NCBI GenBank assembly: GCA_038198775.1
Contig: JBBPZV010000017.1
Location: 1 to 64,000, forward strand
Source: JACCYJ01 sp038198775
GTDB taxonomy: Bacteria > Actinomycetota > Actinomycetes > Propionibacteriales > Nocardioidaceae
DNA: 64,000 bases
Direction of reading: 5' to 3'
The position numbers and the translations under genes are program-made. Under the pieces are notes generated by a model, which searched no databases, was not told the DNA's origin, and saw only the letters and a list, made by a program, of their open reading frames with translations. This document shows positions 62,475 to 64,000 of this stretch, piece after piece. How positions within the stretch are numbered: position 1 is the first letter of the stretch; every line of letters begins with the position of its first letter.

Positions 62475-63644
62475 ATGCGGATCCTCGTCCTGGGTGGCGA
62501 CGGCTATCTCGGCTGGCCGACGGCGATGTACCTGTCCGGTCGTGGGCATGACGTCGGCGTCCTCGACAACGCCGTCCGCCGCCAGTACGACCACGAGCTC
62601 GGCTCGGGGAGCCTGGTGCCGATCGAGACCCTGCAGAACCGGGTCCGTGCCTGGCGGGAAGTCAGCGGCAGGACGGTCCCCGTCTACCACGGGGACCTCC
62701 TGGACGCCGAGTTCGTGTACGAGTCGGTGCGGGAGTTCGAACCGGCGGCGATCGTGCACTTCGCCGAGCAACGGGCGGCGCCGTACTCCATGATCGACCG
62801 CAAGCACGCGGTCTACACCCAGACCAACAACGTCGTCGGCACGCTCAACGTGATGTTCGCCATCGGCGAGATCGACCGGGACATCCACCTGGTCAAGCTC
62901 GGCACGATGGGCGAGTACGGCACGCCGAACATCGACATCGAGGAGGGGTGGCTCGAGGTCACCCACAAGGGCCGCACCGACCGCCTGCTCTATCCCAAGC
63001 GGCCCAACTCGTTCTACCACCTGACGAAGGTGCACGACAGCCACAACCTGGAGTTCGGCTGCAGGATCTGGGGCCTGCGGGTCACCGACCTCAACCAGGG
63101 CATCGTCTACGGCCAGGAAACCGCCGAGACGTCCCTTGACTCCGGTCTGGCCACCCGCTTCGACTACGACGCCGTATTCGGCACCGTCCTCAACCGCTTC
63201 GCCATCCAGGCCGTGCTCGGCAGGCCCCTCACCGTCTATGGCGGCGGCACCCAGACCCGGGCCGTCATCGACATCCGCGACACCGTCGAATGCATCCGGC
63301 TCGCCTGCGAGAACCCCGCCGACGCCGGTGAGTTCCGCGTCTTCAACCAGGCCACCGAGAGCTTCTCACTGGTGGAAATGGCCAAGACCGTCGCCAACAC
63401 CTATCCCGGCCAGGTCGACATCGACTACGTCGCCAACCCCCGGGTGGAGGCTGAGAACCACCACTACGCGTTCGTCCACACCGCGCTCGAGGCCCTCGGC
63501 CTGCGCCCGCACCTGCTCTCCGACACGCTGCTGACCTCGATGTTCGGCATCATCGACCAGCACCGGGACCGGGTCGACGTCGAGATGCTGCAACCCACCA
63601 TCGACTGGCGCCGGACGAGCAACCCGCCCGGCGCCCGGTCGTGA
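62475..63644 (+). CDS. UDP-sulfoquinovose synthase-like epimerase/dehydratase
   Basis: 389 residues, extended SDR. The cofactor motif is VLGGDGYLGWPTAMYLSGRG, with the unusual GDGYLGWP form of SQD1. VKLGTMGEYGTPNIDIEEGW, YPKRPNSFYHLTKVHDSHN (the Y-x3-K is YHLTK) and TDLNQGIVYGQETAETSLDS are also SQD1-family blocks. It would convert UDP-glucose and sulfite to UDP-sulfoquinovose, the head group of sulfolipid; such genes also occur in S-layer glycan clusters of archaea. Its TGA overlaps the next GTG. Confidence 0.85.
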   Translation: MRILVLGGDGYLGWPTAMYLSGRGHDVGVLDNAVRRQYDHELGSGSLVPIETLQNRVRAWREVSGRTVPVYHGDLLDAEFVYESVREFEPAAIVHFAEQRAAPYSMIDRKHAVYTQTNNVVGTLNVMFAIGEIDRDIHLVKLGTMGEYGTPNIDIEEGWLEVTHKGRTDRLLYPKRPNSFYHLTKVHDSHNLEFGCRIWGLRVTDLNQGIVYGQETAETSLDSGLATRFDYDAVFGTVLNRFAIQAVLGRPLTVYGGGTQTRAVIDIRDTVECIRLACENPADAGEFRVFNQATESFSLVEMAKTVANTYPGQVDIDYVANPRVEAENHHYAFVHTALEALGLRPHLLSDTLLTSMFGIIDQHRDRVDVEMLQPTIDWRRTSNPPGARS

Positions 63645-64000
63645 GCCGAGGACCGGTCGCGCGAACCTCGCAGCAGGGTCTGCGCGTCCTGGTCACCGGC
63701 GGAGCGGGCTTCCTCGGTCGCCACGTCGTGGCCCGACTGCGCCGGGACGGTCACGCGGTCACGGTGGCCGACCTGCACCCGTTCCCGGACGAGTCCGTAC
63801 CCACGCTGACCGGTGACCTGTGCGAAGAAAGGGTCCGCGCGGGCGCGGTGACGCCGGACCTCGACGCCGTCGTCCATCTCGCCGCGGCCACCTCGGTGCT
63901 CGGCTCCATCGCCGCGCCGGCCGCGGTCCACCGCACCAACGTCGAGATGACCGCGGCGCTGCTCGAGCTTGCCCGCAGGTGCGGTGTCTCGACGTTCGTG
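63641..64000 (+). CDS. NAD-dependent epimerase/dehydratase, N-terminal part
   Basis: The gene starts at GTG 63641, overlapping the previous stop as GTGA, and runs off the right edge after 120 codons. LRVLVTGGAGFLGRHVVARL is the Rossmann GxxGxxG motif, followed by HAVTVADLHPFPDES and VVHLAAATSVLGSIAAPAAV, typical of extended SDR sugar-nucleotide epimerases. The catalytic Y-x3-K region is beyond the window. It belongs with the sulfoquinovose-type gene in a sugar cluster. Confidence 0.85.
   Translation, partial: MSRGPVARTSQQGLRVLVTGGAGFLGRHVVARLRRDGHAVTVADLHPFPDESVPTLTGDLCEERVRAGAVTPDLDAVVHLAAATSVLGSIAAPAAVHRTNVEMTAALLELARRCGVSTFV

Overview
The window is 64 kb of high-GC DNA from an actinomycete (Actinomycetota, Streptomyces/Frankia/Geodermatophilus-like gene content; I cannot assign a genus). 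The evidence is a BldC regulator divergent from valine dehydrogenase, the actinobacterial families DUF3073 and DUF3151, a DnaK-GrpE-DnaJ-HspR operon with HAIR operators, frequent GTG starts and many 4-bp GTGA/ATGA gene overlaps.

Layout. 1-77 is the tail of an IS21-type helper ATPase. 214-4896 holds a channel-like membrane protein, a PPK2 polyphosphate kinase, a VOC/membrane-protein pair, bldC, vdh and DUF3073. 5024-20459 is a nearly complete purine cluster on the minus strand (purA, purD, purB, purC, purS, purQ, purL, purF, purM), interrupted by an acyl-CoA ligase, an acetyltransferase, a sterol-carrier-like protein and two plus-strand membrane genes. 20557-28663 carries a lipid kinase, a regulator, DUF3151, an AbiEi-like gene, fba, a flavin disulfide reductase, a SpoU methyltransferase, a DedA protein and pyrE. 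28671-36942 is the heat-shock block (clpB, hspR, dnaJ, grpE, dnaK). 37064-39966 is an ECF transporter of the YkoEDC type under a TPP riboswitch. 40026-48802 is a histidine-utilisation region (hutI, hutU, hutH, a divergent IclR regulator) with an M20 amidohydrolase, a frameshifted nitroreductase and a gluconokinase. 48873-56117 holds a large secreted protein, a membrane Fe-S reductase, a ribbon-helix-helix/DUF4097 operon, dcd and a LOG-like protein. 56149-57395 is a tRNA-Gly followed by decayed toxin-antitoxin modules. 57431-64000 holds a dienelactone-hydrolase/ArsR pair, RidA, a LigD-polymerase-like gene with a damaged 5' end, a GT-C-like membrane protein and the start of a nucleotide-sugar cluster with a UDP-sulfoquinovose-synthase-like enzyme.

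The most unusual structural signal is a family of about 90-bp palindromic elements, six copies between 7.7 and 44.6 kb, each intergenic and each next to the 3' end of a gene. Two copies in inverted orientation bracket the AbiEi-like gene exactly where it separates fba from DUF3151. A second, unrelated hairpin family with an AAACGTTT core occurs twice (hutU/hutH gap and near dcd). Other notable signals are an 8-bp tandem duplication that knocks the nitroreductase C-terminus out of frame, a 1-base frameshift in a toxin gene, a mazF-like gene without a start, and a 20-bp perfect palindrome in front of the hut regulator. All identifications come from reading the sequence; no database search was run.
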